Shown here: one piece after another, positions 16,740-25,109 of the stretch | Position numbering within the stretch: the stretch's first letter is position 1 | Layout: each line of letters begins with the position of its first letter | Assembly: GCF_001636615.1 (NCBI RefSeq) | Contig: NZ_LGEK01000062.1 | Location: 1 to 32,566, forward strand | Reading direction: 5' to 3' | DNA from: Mucilaginibacter sp. L294 | GTDB taxonomy: Bacteria > Bacteroidota > Bacteroidia > Sphingobacteriales > Sphingobacteriaceae | DNA: 32,566 nt | Notes under the pieces: model-generated | Databases searched by the model: none | Told to the model about the DNA's origin: nothing | Seen by the model: only the letters and a program-made list of their open reading frames with translations | Made by a program: the position numbers and the translations under genes

Positions 16740-17999
16740 TTATTTGTGGCCTTTACTGTATAATGCCGAAGCTATAATAAATGCCAGTACAGACGCGATA
16801 AGCCCAAACATGAATATGTTATAAGCAATGCGCAACAAGCGGTATTTTTTACCCAAAACAACGCCCTGCGCGTATACATCCTTTATTAAACTGCCGTATA
16901 AAAATTCCTTATCCTCCATCATTTTAACCATGCCGTAGGTATAATCTTCCAACGGCATTTTGTAAAAATTACCAAAAAACAGGAGGTTAACCCGGCGTTC
17001 GTCCACGTCTGCCCGTTTAAAGATCCCTGTTGGGATAGACGGGCGGGTAGCCAGTATAGAAAACGTCATGGCCAGCAGGCTTATAGATAACAGGATGAAA
17101 GTTGGGATGGTTAAATATTCGTAATCGGTTAGTTTGCGTAGCAATAAACTGATCACCGCCGACAGGATAATGGAGTTAACCGTTATCATGATATGGGCTT
17201 TGTTGTCGGCCATGTCGCTTAAACGCTGGTGGTTGCTGCTACTTATCCTGAACATAGTTTCGATACCTTTATCCGGACGATCGGCCTTTTTCTTTTTGCC
17301 GTCCTTTTCCGGTTTTTCAGAATCGTCGTTAATGGTGGTTAATGCTGTTGATTGCATGGTTTCGGTATGTTTTTTTTCCGCTTTACCTTCGGCCTTATTT
17401 TCGGCAGCGGCAACTTTATTTTTTAAGGTTTGGATATTAGCTTCTTTGCCACTGTTTAAAAGCAGCTGGCAATAATCGGTATGGTAATGGTGGTCCTCTA
17501 AAAACTGGATGCTTTTGCGGCGCCATTCCAACTTGCCCAGGTCTTTATGGTAAAGCGCGTTTATTTCTTTTAAAAGCAGCTTGTCTTTCTTAAAAAATTC
17601 GTCAGTCCCCAGGTGAAAAAGGTCGGCATCGCAAACTATCTTATCCAGCAGGGTAACCGGCTTCTGCGGCATTTGTGTAGCTAAAATGCAGGCTTTTATG
17701 GCGTCGATATCCTCTTCGTTTGCATTGTGCTTTTGCAAAAAGTTTTCGGCCAGTACAGCGCTTTGGGCTTCGTGGTGCGCAATATCAACCATATAGCCAA
17801 GGTCATGAAACCACGCGGCGGCCTGTACGATGAAAAAATCGTGGTCGTTTAGCTGGTAGTGGTTGCCAATTTCCATGGCTGCGCTAACCATATCTTCGGT
17901 ATGCCCTTTATCGTGGTATATCAGTTTGTCATCAGCATGTGTTTTATAATATGCTAACGCGTATTCCCTTATCTGGCGAAGTAATTCGGGGTAGTTCAT
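16740..17999 (-). CDS. HD-domain phosphohydrolase fused to a Pycsar-effector-like membrane domain (DUF5706)
   Basis: The product is 419 residues in three parts. Residues 1-180 form an HD phosphohydrolase domain: His29/His33 (YHDKGHTEDM), the His65-Asp66 pair (AAWFHDLGY) and the downstream Asp at 124-126 (CDADLFHLG) are the expected metal ligands. Residues about 185-245 are a charged, low-complexity linker rich in K, E and D. Residues about 247-415 match the DUF5706 / Pycsar effector (PycTM) family: NHQRLSDMADNKAHIMITVNSIILS leads into membrane helices at about 272-288 and 297-316, with a third at about 392-412. PycTM domains respond to cyclic pyrimidine nucleotides in anti-phage defence. No pyrimidine cyclase is present here. 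It is the first gene of the operon with ppk1, and its ATG at 17999 faces the PAP2 gene divergently. Substrate of the HD domain is unknown. Confidence 0.88.
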   Translation of the reverse strand: MNYPELLRQIREYALAYYKTHADDKLIYHDKGHTEDMVSAAMEIGNHYQLNDHDFFIVQAAAWFHDLGYMVDIAHHEAQSAVLAENFLQKHNANEEDIDAIKACILATQMPQKPVTLLDKIVCDADLFHLGTDEFFKKDKLLLKEINALYHKDLGKLEWRRKSIQFLEDHHYHTDYCQLLLNSGKEANIQTLKNKVAAAENKAEGKAEKKHTETMQSTALTTINDDSEKPEKDGKKKKADRPDKGIETMFRISSSNHQRLSDMADNKAHIMITVNSIILSAVISLLLRKLTDYEYLTIPTFILLSISLLAMTFSILATRPSIPTGIFKRADVDERRVNLLFFGNFYKMPLEDYTYGMVKMMEDKEFLYGSLIKDVYAQGVVLGKKYRLLRIAYNIFMFGLIASVLAFIIASALYSKGHK

Positions 18000-18052
18000 G
18001 ATGTATGTTTAGATAAGCAGATGTAAAGTCTAACACACATTTTTTTACCGTG

Positions 18053-18077
18053 TTTGACCTTTGCAATCGTAAATTTG
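18053..18077 (+). promoter_or_regulatory. Candidate promoter for the PAP2 phosphatase gene
   Basis: In the 123-base divergent gap, TAAATTTG (18070-18077) matches the TAnnTTTG -7 consensus. TTTG motifs occur at 18053-18056 and 18060-18063, but with spacing shorter than usual to this box. An imperfect alternative, TACTTTGG (18081-18088), would have a 17-base spacing from 18060-18063. For the opposite operon the best leftward match is TACATCTG (18025-18018), one mismatch. No clear palindromic operator was seen. Confidence 0.35.
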
Positions 18078-18122
18078 AGTTACTTTGGTATAAATATAAA
18101 AATTAATATTTAGCCGAACCGT

Positions 18123-18728
18123 ATGAAGTTCATCTGCAATAAATACTTCCTGTTGTTTTTTGCTGTAATACAGTTTATTACGCCTGCTAAGGTGGTGAAA
18201 GCCCAATCCCAAATTCAACAGTTTGATGACAGAGTGATGATCAACCTGGCAGAAAACAGAACCCCTGCCCAAACAGAGGTAGCGCTGTTTTTATCACGTA
18301 ATTATATGTATGGCGATATAGGCGTGCCTGCCGCCCTGCTGGTAGGCGGTATTATCCGTAACGACAGGCAAATGCGCGAAAATTCGCTTTACGTGGCCAG
18401 CAGCACAGCTATAACTTACGGCCTTACCTTGTTAATAAAACACCTGGTTAAACGCCCGCGCCCATTTGTACAAAATGTAAGAATTATACCGGTTTACCGT
18501 GCGGGGAGCACATCGTTCCCATCGGGGCATTCTTCTACCACTTTTTCAACAGCAACAGCCCTTGCAAGTGCCTACCCTAAATGGTACGTAATAGCCCCCG
18601 CGTTTTTATGGGCAGGGGCAACCAGCTATTCGCGCATGTACCTGGGCGTACATTACCCAAGTGATGTAGCAGCCGGTATTGCCCTGGGCACCGGGACTGC
18701 CTTATTGCTGCAGCCGTTAAAGCGCTAA
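18123..18728 (+). CDS. PAP2-superfamily acid phosphatase, probably periplasmic or membrane-bound
   Basis: The product is 201 residues of the PAP2 (type 2 phosphatidic acid phosphatase / vanadium haloperoxidase-like) family, which hydrolyses phosphate from lipid phosphates or related monoesters. The full active-site triad of motifs is present: KX6RP (K106 to R113-P114), PSGH (133-136, in SFPSGHSSTTFS) and SRX5HX3D (S170, R171, H177, D181). An N-terminal hydrophobic segment ending PAKVVKAQ looks like a signal peptide. Further hydrophobic helices (about 66-78, 90-105, 155-168, 183-197) suggest membrane association. The start is ATG at 18123. It is transcribed divergently from the HD/PPK1 operon, and two phosphate-handling enzymes back to back may be functionally linked, though this is inference. 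The substrate cannot be told from the sequence. Confidence 0.92.
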   Translation: MKFICNKYFLLFFAVIQFITPAKVVKAQSQIQQFDDRVMINLAENRTPAQTEVALFLSRNYMYGDIGVPAALLVGGIIRNDRQMRENSLYVASSTAITYGLTLLIKHLVKRPRPFVQNVRIIPVYRAGSTSFPSGHSSTTFSTATALASAYPKWYVIAPAFLWAGATSYSRMYLGVHYPSDVAAGIALGTGTALLLQPLKR

Positions 18729-18815
18729 CCGCCATTTAAAAGTAAACTTAACTGACTTCTTTAGGGCAAAAGTCATAAACAATACATAAACCTACCAACC
18801 GGTTAATATATTAGT

Positions 18816-18823
18816 TAAATTTG
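18816..18823 (+). promoter_or_regulatory. Candidate -7 promoter box of the GAF-protein gene
   Basis: TAAATTTG fits the Bacteroidota TAnnTTTG consensus and lies 46 bases before the ATG at 18870. A clear -33 TTG at the right distance was not found, so confidence is limited. The 141-base gap after the PAP2 gene shows no strong terminator. Confidence 0.4.
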
Positions 18824-18869
18824 TACTGAATTTGATTGCGTTGTAATTTAAAGCGCTGTTTAATAGCTC

Positions 18870-21245
18870 ATGAATCTTAAACCATTTGCAGATAGTCCGT
18901 TTCAGATACGCATATCATTCCATGTATTGATAACGCGTTTAGAAGAGCAAGCCGCTTTAAAAAACGGGATGCGATCTGCCATGGCGCAGGAAATACTGGA
19001 TGAGATTGAGCCTTACCCCGAATTAAGAGAGGGTATTACCGATACCGAAATACTTGTACAACATACTGATATTATTAAACGCTTAACAGCGGATATCTTC
19101 CCCGCGGTGCTTACCCTTAACGAGATCAAAGCCATTTCGGTGCCTTTTCAGGATGTGTTATTTAACCCAACTAAACGCCTGCAAAATATTATAGCAGCGG
19201 CTGGGTCGGCATTTGATATCTACATCAGGGATTTTACCGAGCACCAGGTATATGTAAGCACCTGCTGCATTATCATGAACGAATTTTATGGTACCGATTT
19301 TAATTTTTCGAGGCCATGGTTTTATGATATCCCCGATGCCAAAGGTGTGATGAAGCATTACCGTATTTTATATAATGCGGATTTTATGGACCTGATGCCA
19401 ACCCCCAACGCACCTGTACTTACTGCCGAAGATATAGAACTGCTGCGCGATAATTACGACGACCTTAACCTGTGGAAGAAATACTTCCCCAAAGATAGCT
19501 GGATACTGAAGGGCTTTGCCATTTTAACCATGTTTGATGCTACAGTAGAGAACGCGGTATCGGCCTTAAAGGGCACTTTGCTGGGTGCAAGCTATGGCAA
19601 TAATTTAAAGGACAAAATTTTAGATGTTTTCCGGTCGATATATAGGCTGCCTGACCTGAATATAGGTTTTACGGCCTTTAACGATATTGAGAATACCCTT
19701 TCGATAGCCACCTTTAACCCCGACTTAAAAAGCTACCTGCTGCCCGACCATGTGGAAGATGAGTGCCTTGAGGATCTGTGCGGGCAATCGTTAGGGAAAC
19801 TGGTGGAAGAGAAAACCTACTTCGCGATAGCTGATATTGCTAAATTTTTGCAAAGCGATCCCGGTAACGTAATGGCGCAACGCTTTTCAGACCAGGGTGT
19901 AAAAAGCCTGATACTGGCACCCGTTGTAAAGAACGGGCATTTGCTGGGTATTATCGAACTGGTATCAACCAAAGTGGGCGAATTGAACAGTATTAACGCC
20001 AACCAATTAGAGAATGTATTGCCTTATATTACCGATACCATCGACCGGCAATACAGCTACATGCAAAACCAGATACAGGCCATCATTCAAGATGAATACA
20101 CCACTATACACCCAAGCGTTTACTGGAAGTTTAGAAAAGAAGCGCAAAAGTTTATCAGGTATCGCGGCTTAAAGCAAGATTATGTTTTGAAAGAGGTAAC
20201 CTTTCATGATGTGTACCCGCTTTACGGGCAGATAGACATCAAAGGCTCGTCAGAAACGCGTAACAAGAGTGTGCAGCTCGACCTGCAGCAGCAACTAACC
20301 GCGCTGATCCCCATTATCGAACAATTGCACATCAGCAATAAAGACAGCGATGCCGAACAGCATGTGCGCAACCTGCAGGAGTATGTGATGGACGTACAAA
20401 GTTCATTAAGGGCCGATACCGAGCAGCAGATACAAAATTATTTAGAACTGAATATCCACCCGCTGCTAAAACAGGTGGATGGTTTACCTGTAAAAACTAA
20501 AGCTGCCATAGAAAAATACTTTGAGCAGGCCCATAAAGAAGGCGATTTCCATCAGAACCGCCGTAAGTATGAAACTACGGTAGCCATGATCAACGAGAAA
20601 ATGGCCCTGTTGCTTGATAGGGCGCAGATCCAGGCGCAGGAAGTGTTCCCGCATTATTACGAGCGTTTTAAAACCGATGGCATAGAACATAACCTGTATA
20701 TTGGTTCATCCATATCGCCGGCCAAAAACTTTGATATATCCTATTTGCATAACCTGCGCCTTTGGCAATTACAGGTATTGTGCGAAATGGAGCTGGAACA
20801 CCATTACCTGAAACCCTACCTGCCGTACCCGCTTGATGTTACCTCGCTGATATTGGCGTTCAGCCTGCCCATGTCTATCCGTTTCCGGATGGATGAGAAA
20901 AGGTTTGATGTAGACGGAACGTACAACGCCCGGTTCGAGATCGTCAAAAAACGTATTGATAAAGCCGTTATCAAAAACACTACCGAGCGTTTAACCGCTA
21001 TTGGTAAGCTCACCATCGTTTATTCAAACCACGATGAAGAAGTGGAATACAAAAATTACATCCGTTTCCTGCAGTCCCAAAAAATGCTGGAAGATGAAGT
21101 AGAAATGCTGGACGTAGAGGACCTGCAGGGGGTATCGGGCTTAAAGGCCTTGCGGGTGCGCATCCGTTACAATACCAGCTTGCCGGTACGCAAATTCTTT
21201 ACCTATACCGAAATGCAGCAGCAGGCGCAAAGCATAGTTTCTTAG
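18870..21245 (+). CDS. Large GAF-domain protein, unknown role
   Basis: This 791-residue soluble protein has no signal peptide and no clear membrane helix. A GAF-like domain spans about residues 246-392. Its end carries the typical strand pattern GVKSLILAPVVKNGHLLGIIELVS, followed by a helix (INANQLENVLPYITDTIDRQ) like those that link GAF domains to outputs. The N-terminal 240 and C-terminal 400 residues match no domain I can name. The C-terminal part has long amphipathic helices (about 470-600), suggesting coiled coil or dimerisation. No histidine-kinase, GGDEF, HTH or phosphatase motif was seen. Proteins of this layout occur in Bacteroidota and are usually annotated only as GAF domain-containing. 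It stands alone, converging on the PepSY gene with a 30-base gap. The start is ATG at 18870. A ligand-sensing scaffold is a guess. Confidence 0.85.
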   Translation: MNLKPFADSPFQIRISFHVLITRLEEQAALKNGMRSAMAQEILDEIEPYPELREGITDTEILVQHTDIIKRLTADIFPAVLTLNEIKAISVPFQDVLFNPTKRLQNIIAAAGSAFDIYIRDFTEHQVYVSTCCIIMNEFYGTDFNFSRPWFYDIPDAKGVMKHYRILYNADFMDLMPTPNAPVLTAEDIELLRDNYDDLNLWKKYFPKDSWILKGFAILTMFDATVENAVSALKGTLLGASYGNNLKDKILDVFRSIYRLPDLNIGFTAFNDIENTLSIATFNPDLKSYLLPDHVEDECLEDLCGQSLGKLVEEKTYFAIADIAKFLQSDPGNVMAQRFSDQGVKSLILAPVVKNGHLLGIIELVSTKVGELNSINANQLENVLPYITDTIDRQYSYMQNQIQAIIQDEYTTIHPSVYWKFRKEAQKFIRYRGLKQDYVLKEVTFHDVYPLYGQIDIKGSSETRNKSVQLDLQQQLTALIPIIEQLHISNKDSDAEQHVRNLQEYVMDVQSSLRADTEQQIQNYLELNIHPLLKQVDGLPVKTKAAIEKYFEQAHKEGDFHQNRRKYETTVAMINEKMALLLDRAQIQAQEVFPHYYERFKTDGIEHNLYIGSSISPAKNFDISYLHNLRLWQLQVLCEMELEHHYLKPYLPYPLDVTSLILAFSLPMSIRFRMDEKRFDVDGTYNARFEIVKKRIDKAVIKNTTERLTAIGKLTIVYSNHDEEVEYKNYIRFLQSQKMLEDEVEMLDVEDLQGVSGLKALRVRIRYNTSLPVRKFFTYTEMQQQAQSIVS

Positions 21246-21275
21246 TATCTATCCAACTGTAACCTAACCGCATTA

Positions 21276-22514
21276 CTAAGCAGTTACCGGGTGAGGGTGC
21301 CTTACTAATCTTTTTTTGGCTGGCTTTTTCTTTTTAATGCGGTTTAACCACATCATCACCCCGGTAACCGGAAAGATGCAAGCCAGCAGGCAAATAATAA
21401 AACTGAGGATCTTGGTAGGCAGCCCATAAACCGAGCCGGTGTGTACGGGTTTTACATATGAGCGTACCCGCTGCCCAAGGCTTTTATCGCCAAACAATTG
21501 GGTGGCTATAATTTTACCGCTGTATTGGTCAATGGTGTAACTGTCAGAAGCGTTCTCGGTTTTGCCCTGCTCCAAAATGTTGATGCTATAGGTCCCGGCC
21601 GAATCGCGCGGGGCGCGGATGCTGTAAAACTCGGCGGTTGTTATTTTATCGCCTATGCCAGCCAGTGCCTGCTCAAACAATAAAGGTTTCAAACCGGCCT
21701 CGTATTTTGATTCGGGCGCCTTGGCTTCCTCTTTTTGCTGTTTAGAACCTGTTATGGTGTACAACGCGTTGTTGGCCCATTTAAACGACATCACCAGCCC
21801 TGTCAATACCGTTACGATGAGGAACAGGGAGGTATAAAAGCCTGTAACAATATGCAGGTCATGCGTTAGGCGTTTGCCGCTGCCGTCAAATTTTATTTTA
21901 AGGCGCTGCCGCATAATGTTCCTGGTTTTTGGCCACCACAAAATTACCCCGGTAATTAATATGAACAGGAACAACAGGGTAGAGAGCCCCACAACCATAT
22001 CGCCGGCGCTGTCTTTACCGGCCAACAAAAAGCGGTGCAGCATTTCTACCGTAAATAAAAAAGTTTGCCTTTTACTGTATTGGCCTAAAAGCTCGCCGGT
22101 GTAGGGGTTTACAAATAAGGTAGTATTGGCGCGGGCAGCCTCTTTCGGTTTTTTATCCTTCAGGTTTTCGCCGGTTTTGCCTTTCTCAGCAGGCGCCTCT
22201 TTTTTGTTTCTGTCTTTATCTCCTTTGTTCTTCTTCTCGGGGATGATAGCGCCAATTTCAACAGATCGTTCCGCATCATTATAAACCATAACCGATGCCA
22301 GCTTAGCTTTGGGCACCTGCTTTAAAGCATCTTTAACCAATTGCTGCAGTGGCAGCCTTTGGCCCATTGGCGTTACATAGTAGCGTTCGGGATGGAGCTT
22401 GTGGTTTATTTCCTTTTCAAAAACCAATATGGTGCCTGTAATGCACGAGCAGAGTATCACAATGCCTGCGGCAAGGCTCAGATAAAGGTGAATGTTGCGG
22501 AAAAATATTTTCAT
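21276..22514 (-). CDS. PepSY-TM inner-membrane protein (PiuB-like, siderophore utilisation)
   Basis: The product is 412 residues of the PepSY-associated TM helix family. Four membrane helices are evident (about 10-32, 170-195, 222-243 and 363-385), with large periplasmic loops between helices 1-2 and 3-4. Conserved histidines near membrane borders fit the family: IHLYLSLAAG, MLHRFLLAG, THDLHIVTGFY and KPVHTGSVYGLP. Some relatives next to siderophore receptors act as ferric-siderophore reductases, so an iron-release role in the inner membrane is plausible. An unusual lysine/glutamate-rich insert (about residues 92-128) lies in the first loop. The start is ATG at 22514. It is 63 bases downstream of the siderophore receptor gene with a strong hairpin between them, so expression is probably linked but reduced. 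Confidence 0.9.
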   Translation of the reverse strand: MKIFFRNIHLYLSLAAGIVILCSCITGTILVFEKEINHKLHPERYYVTPMGQRLPLQQLVKDALKQVPKAKLASVMVYNDAERSVEIGAIIPEKKNKGDKDRNKKEAPAEKGKTGENLKDKKPKEAARANTTLFVNPYTGELLGQYSKRQTFLFTVEMLHRFLLAGKDSAGDMVVGLSTLLFLFILITGVILWWPKTRNIMRQRLKIKFDGSGKRLTHDLHIVTGFYTSLFLIVTVLTGLVMSFKWANNALYTITGSKQQKEEAKAPESKYEAGLKPLLFEQALAGIGDKITTAEFYSIRAPRDSAGTYSINILEQGKTENASDSYTIDQYSGKIIATQLFGDKSLGQRVRSYVKPVHTGSVYGLPTKILSFIICLLACIFPVTGVMMWLNRIKKKKPAKKRLVRHPHPVTA

Positions 22515-22529
22515 TCGTTTTTTATGATA

Positions 22530-22558
22530 AAACCGGGCTTGCTAAACAAGCCCGGTTT
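22530..22558 (-). terminator. Strong hairpin terminator/attenuator between receptor and PepSY genes
   Basis: AAACCGGGCTTG (22530-22541) and CAAGCCCGGTTT (22547-22558) form a perfect 12-bp stem with a 5-base loop. It begins 20 bases after the receptor stop. Read leftward, the stem's terminal U residues run into TTTTATC, giving a short U-tract. Read rightward, TTTCTTTTTG follows, but no rightward gene ends here. It probably ends most receptor transcripts, letting only some through to the PepSY gene. Confidence 0.85.
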
Positions 22559-22577
22559 CTTTTTGAGTATATCGGTA

Positions 22578-25049
22578 TTAAAATTTGTAGCTCAGGGTAG
22601 TTAAAAACTGCCTTGGCGGGATAGGGTTTACGCTATAGTTTTCGTGCACGTTCCAGTTAAGTACGTTACCTATGTTTGATACCTTACCAATAATGGATAG
22701 TTTTTTATAGGTATAACCTACAGATGCATCAACCGTGGTAAAATCTGGTACAGGTACCAACCTTGATGCTGGCTGTGGCTGGCCGGCAGCAGGGTATACA
22801 TTATTGAAGCCCGCATTGCGGTTACCCAGGTAATAAACCGATGCGCCAACTTTAAAGCCTTTAAGGCTGCCATCATAAAAATTATAGAAGGCGCTTGCAT
22901 TGGCGGTGTGTTTAGGCACGTTTAGCAAAGGATCGCCGGATACGTTGCTGCCCGGTGTGTTTGGTGTTTTTGCATAACGCGCGTTGGTATAGCTGTAGCC
23001 CGCTAACAGGTCAAGCCCTTTAACGGGGTGGCCCGCAATGTCAAGCTCTACACCATCGCTTTTAGTTTGGCCTACCAGCGCTTTGATATTGGCATTGGTA
23101 TTAGGTGTTACACCATCAGGGCCAAAGGGGGCTGTTTGTGCAAGGTTATTATTGATGATACGGTACGCCGTAACATTTACAGACAGGTTACCATTCAGGA
23201 AATCGTTTTTTACGCCTGCTTCAAACTGATCAACTATTGACGGATCAAGCGGGTTGTTGTTAACATCGGTACCGGTATTAACAACAAACGAGTTGGAGTA
23301 GCTGGCAAACAAAGCGGTGTTGGCAAGCGGTTTGTAAACAATACCTACCCGTGGCGAAAACGCCTTATCTTCTTTGCCTTTTGCCGGCGCAGTTAAAGCC
23401 GGGCTATAGTAATTGGTAACGGTTGTAGGCGATATGTACTGGTATGACCAGCGTATGCCCGCAAGCAACTTTACCTTTTCTGATAAGCTGATCAGATCAT
23501 TAAAATATGCGCCGAAACGGTTGGTTGGCGTAAGCACATTGTAAAAGGGGTTCATATTTGGCTTATCGGTACGCTGTGTGTATTTATCCAGGTCAAATAT
23601 GTTAATGGTATCGTAAATACCCGATTGCAGGGCGCCGTTTTGGTCCAGGTAGCTTGATGCGCCGCCAACAGTTGCTACATAAGTATAATTAGTGTTGCGG
23701 TACCAATCGGCATCAACGCCGGCTAAAATGTTATGTTTAATAGCACCGGTATTAAACTCGCCGTTTATGTTAAACTGGCCGGTAAAGTAATCTTCAAGGG
23801 TTTTGGTACGGTTCAGGTTACGTTTCCAGTCGCCAATATTATCGGGCTGTATCCGCTCTGTAGTTTGGTACTGGCGGTCAAAATGCTGATAAGAAAACCC
23901 GCCGCTCAGTTTCCAAAGGCTGTTTATCTGGTGGTTAATGGTTGCAGTAGCGGTAGTTTGTTTGGTATTACCGGTTGACCATAAAGCGCCCAGGTACCTG
24001 TTACGTGGAACATTGGCAATGATGTTGTTAACCTGCCCGGTACCAAAATCGGGGGTAAAATCATAGTCCAGGTAATCACCTTCAACAATAATATTTGTTT
24101 TGTCGCTTATCTTATAAAGTAAAGAGGGGTTAATATAAAACCTTTCAGATTTTACGTTATCGCGATAGCTGTTTGCTTTTTCATAGGTTCCATTTAAGCG
24201 GTAAGCTAATTTGGATGATATAGGGCCGTAAACATCAAACGAAGGTTTGTACAGGTCATAACTGCCATAGGTCATAGCTACCTGGCCGCCTTGCTCAAAT
24301 TGCGGTTTTTTGGTAACCAGGTTTAAAACACCACCCGGTGCAACGTTGCCATAAAGCAGGGCAGCGCTGCCTTTTAAAATCTCCACACGTTCTAACGAAC
24401 TCATCTCCGGCACAACGCCCGAGTTTACCCTGAAGCCATTTTTGAACATATTGGTGCTGGAGAAGTTATAGCCGCGTGCGGCAAAAGTTTCTTGTGTGTT
24501 GCCGCGGGCACTGTACAGGTAAACCCCGTTTACATTTTTAATAACATCGCTCAAGCGCAGGGATTGCTGCTGGTCAAGAACATCACGGCCTATAACCGAT
24601 ACGCTTTGCGGCAGGTCGATAGGGGCAACGCTCATTTTGCCAATGCTCAGGTTTTTGCGGTTAATGGTTTTGGTAGATGATACTACAACCTCATTTAAAG
24701 CGGTAGCGGTTTCTGTCAGTACAAATTCAATGTTAACGGTTTGGCCATCGGCAACAATTACTTGCTTTTCTTCGCTTTTTGTACCCGTGTACGACGCTTT
24801 AATGGTATAGGTGCCTGGTTTTACGTGGTTTATGGTGAAAGAGCCATCGTCACTACTTATAGTGCCTTTGCTTGTACCCAGTATGCCTACGTTTACAAAT
24901 GCGGCGGGTTTGCCGTCACTGGTTTTTACATGGCCGGTAATTCTGCCGTTTTTAACGTCATCATCATTTGCTTTTACTGCAATGGTAAAGTGGAGCATTA
25001 ACAATAATATAAAGCCGAGTTTGGTAAGAGAGGGTAGCTGTTTTAACAT
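22578..25049 (-). CDS. TonB-dependent siderophore receptor
   Basis: This outer-membrane receptor takes up ferric siderophores with energy from TonB-ExbB-ExbD. I take the ATG at 25049 (823 residues) rather than the in-frame TTG at 25079: the ATG form begins MLKQLPSLTKLGFILLLMLHF, a normal signal peptide. A carboxypeptidase-like beta-sandwich (about 35-120: GRITGHVKTSDGKPAAFVNVGILG) precedes the plug (about 145-250). The plug reads LPQSVSVIGRDVLDQQQSLRLSDVIKN, then ETFAARGYNF and GSAALLYGNVAPGGVLNLVTKKP, as in the TIGR01783 siderophore-receptor family. The rest is a 22-strand barrel ending RQFLTTLSYKF with the terminal Phe. It is followed by a PepSY-TM gene and preceded by two Fur-like boxes, supporting iron control. 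The actual siderophore is unknown. Confidence 0.95.
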   Translation of the reverse strand: MLKQLPSLTKLGFILLLMLHFTIAVKANDDDVKNGRITGHVKTSDGKPAAFVNVGILGTSKGTISSDDGSFTINHVKPGTYTIKASYTGTKSEEKQVIVADGQTVNIEFVLTETATALNEVVVSSTKTINRKNLSIGKMSVAPIDLPQSVSVIGRDVLDQQQSLRLSDVIKNVNGVYLYSARGNTQETFAARGYNFSSTNMFKNGFRVNSGVVPEMSSLERVEILKGSAALLYGNVAPGGVLNLVTKKPQFEQGGQVAMTYGSYDLYKPSFDVYGPISSKLAYRLNGTYEKANSYRDNVKSERFYINPSLLYKISDKTNIIVEGDYLDYDFTPDFGTGQVNNIIANVPRNRYLGALWSTGNTKQTTATATINHQINSLWKLSGGFSYQHFDRQYQTTERIQPDNIGDWKRNLNRTKTLEDYFTGQFNINGEFNTGAIKHNILAGVDADWYRNTNYTYVATVGGASSYLDQNGALQSGIYDTINIFDLDKYTQRTDKPNMNPFYNVLTPTNRFGAYFNDLISLSEKVKLLAGIRWSYQYISPTTVTNYYSPALTAPAKGKEDKAFSPRVGIVYKPLANTALFASYSNSFVVNTGTDVNNNPLDPSIVDQFEAGVKNDFLNGNLSVNVTAYRIINNNLAQTAPFGPDGVTPNTNANIKALVGQTKSDGVELDIAGHPVKGLDLLAGYSYTNARYAKTPNTPGSNVSGDPLLNVPKHTANASAFYNFYDGSLKGFKVGASVYYLGNRNAGFNNVYPAAGQPQPASRLVPVPDFTTVDASVGYTYKKLSIIGKVSNIGNVLNWNVHENYSVNPIPPRQFLTTLSYKF

Positions 25050-25050
25050 T

Positions 25051-25073
25051 TTATTTAGATTGATTCCAATTAG
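25051..25073 (-). promoter_or_regulatory. Fur-like box 1 (receptor-proximal)
   Basis: This 23-base element begins TTATTTAGA, has ATTGATTCC in its middle and ends with AATTAG. It is an imperfect inverted repeat sharing TTATTTAGA with box 2. It directly abuts the receptor ATG at 25049, so it lies in the leader. The Fur assignment rests on AT-rich dyad form and the siderophore-receptor context; it is inference. Confidence 0.5.
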
Positions 25074-25109
25074 CGGCAAAAATAGGAATGGAGTTTAATA
25101 TTCCAAACT

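Noticed and set aside
18045..18272. 75-codon leftward open frame in the divergent gap
   Set aside because: Overlaps the start of the PAP2 gene, which has all active-site motifs; the antisense product shows nothing recognisable.
16740..18728. Complete Pycsar anti-phage system
   Set aside because: Only the effector-like domain is present. No pyrimidine cyclase or other defence gene is nearby, and the context is housekeeping-like (ppk1).
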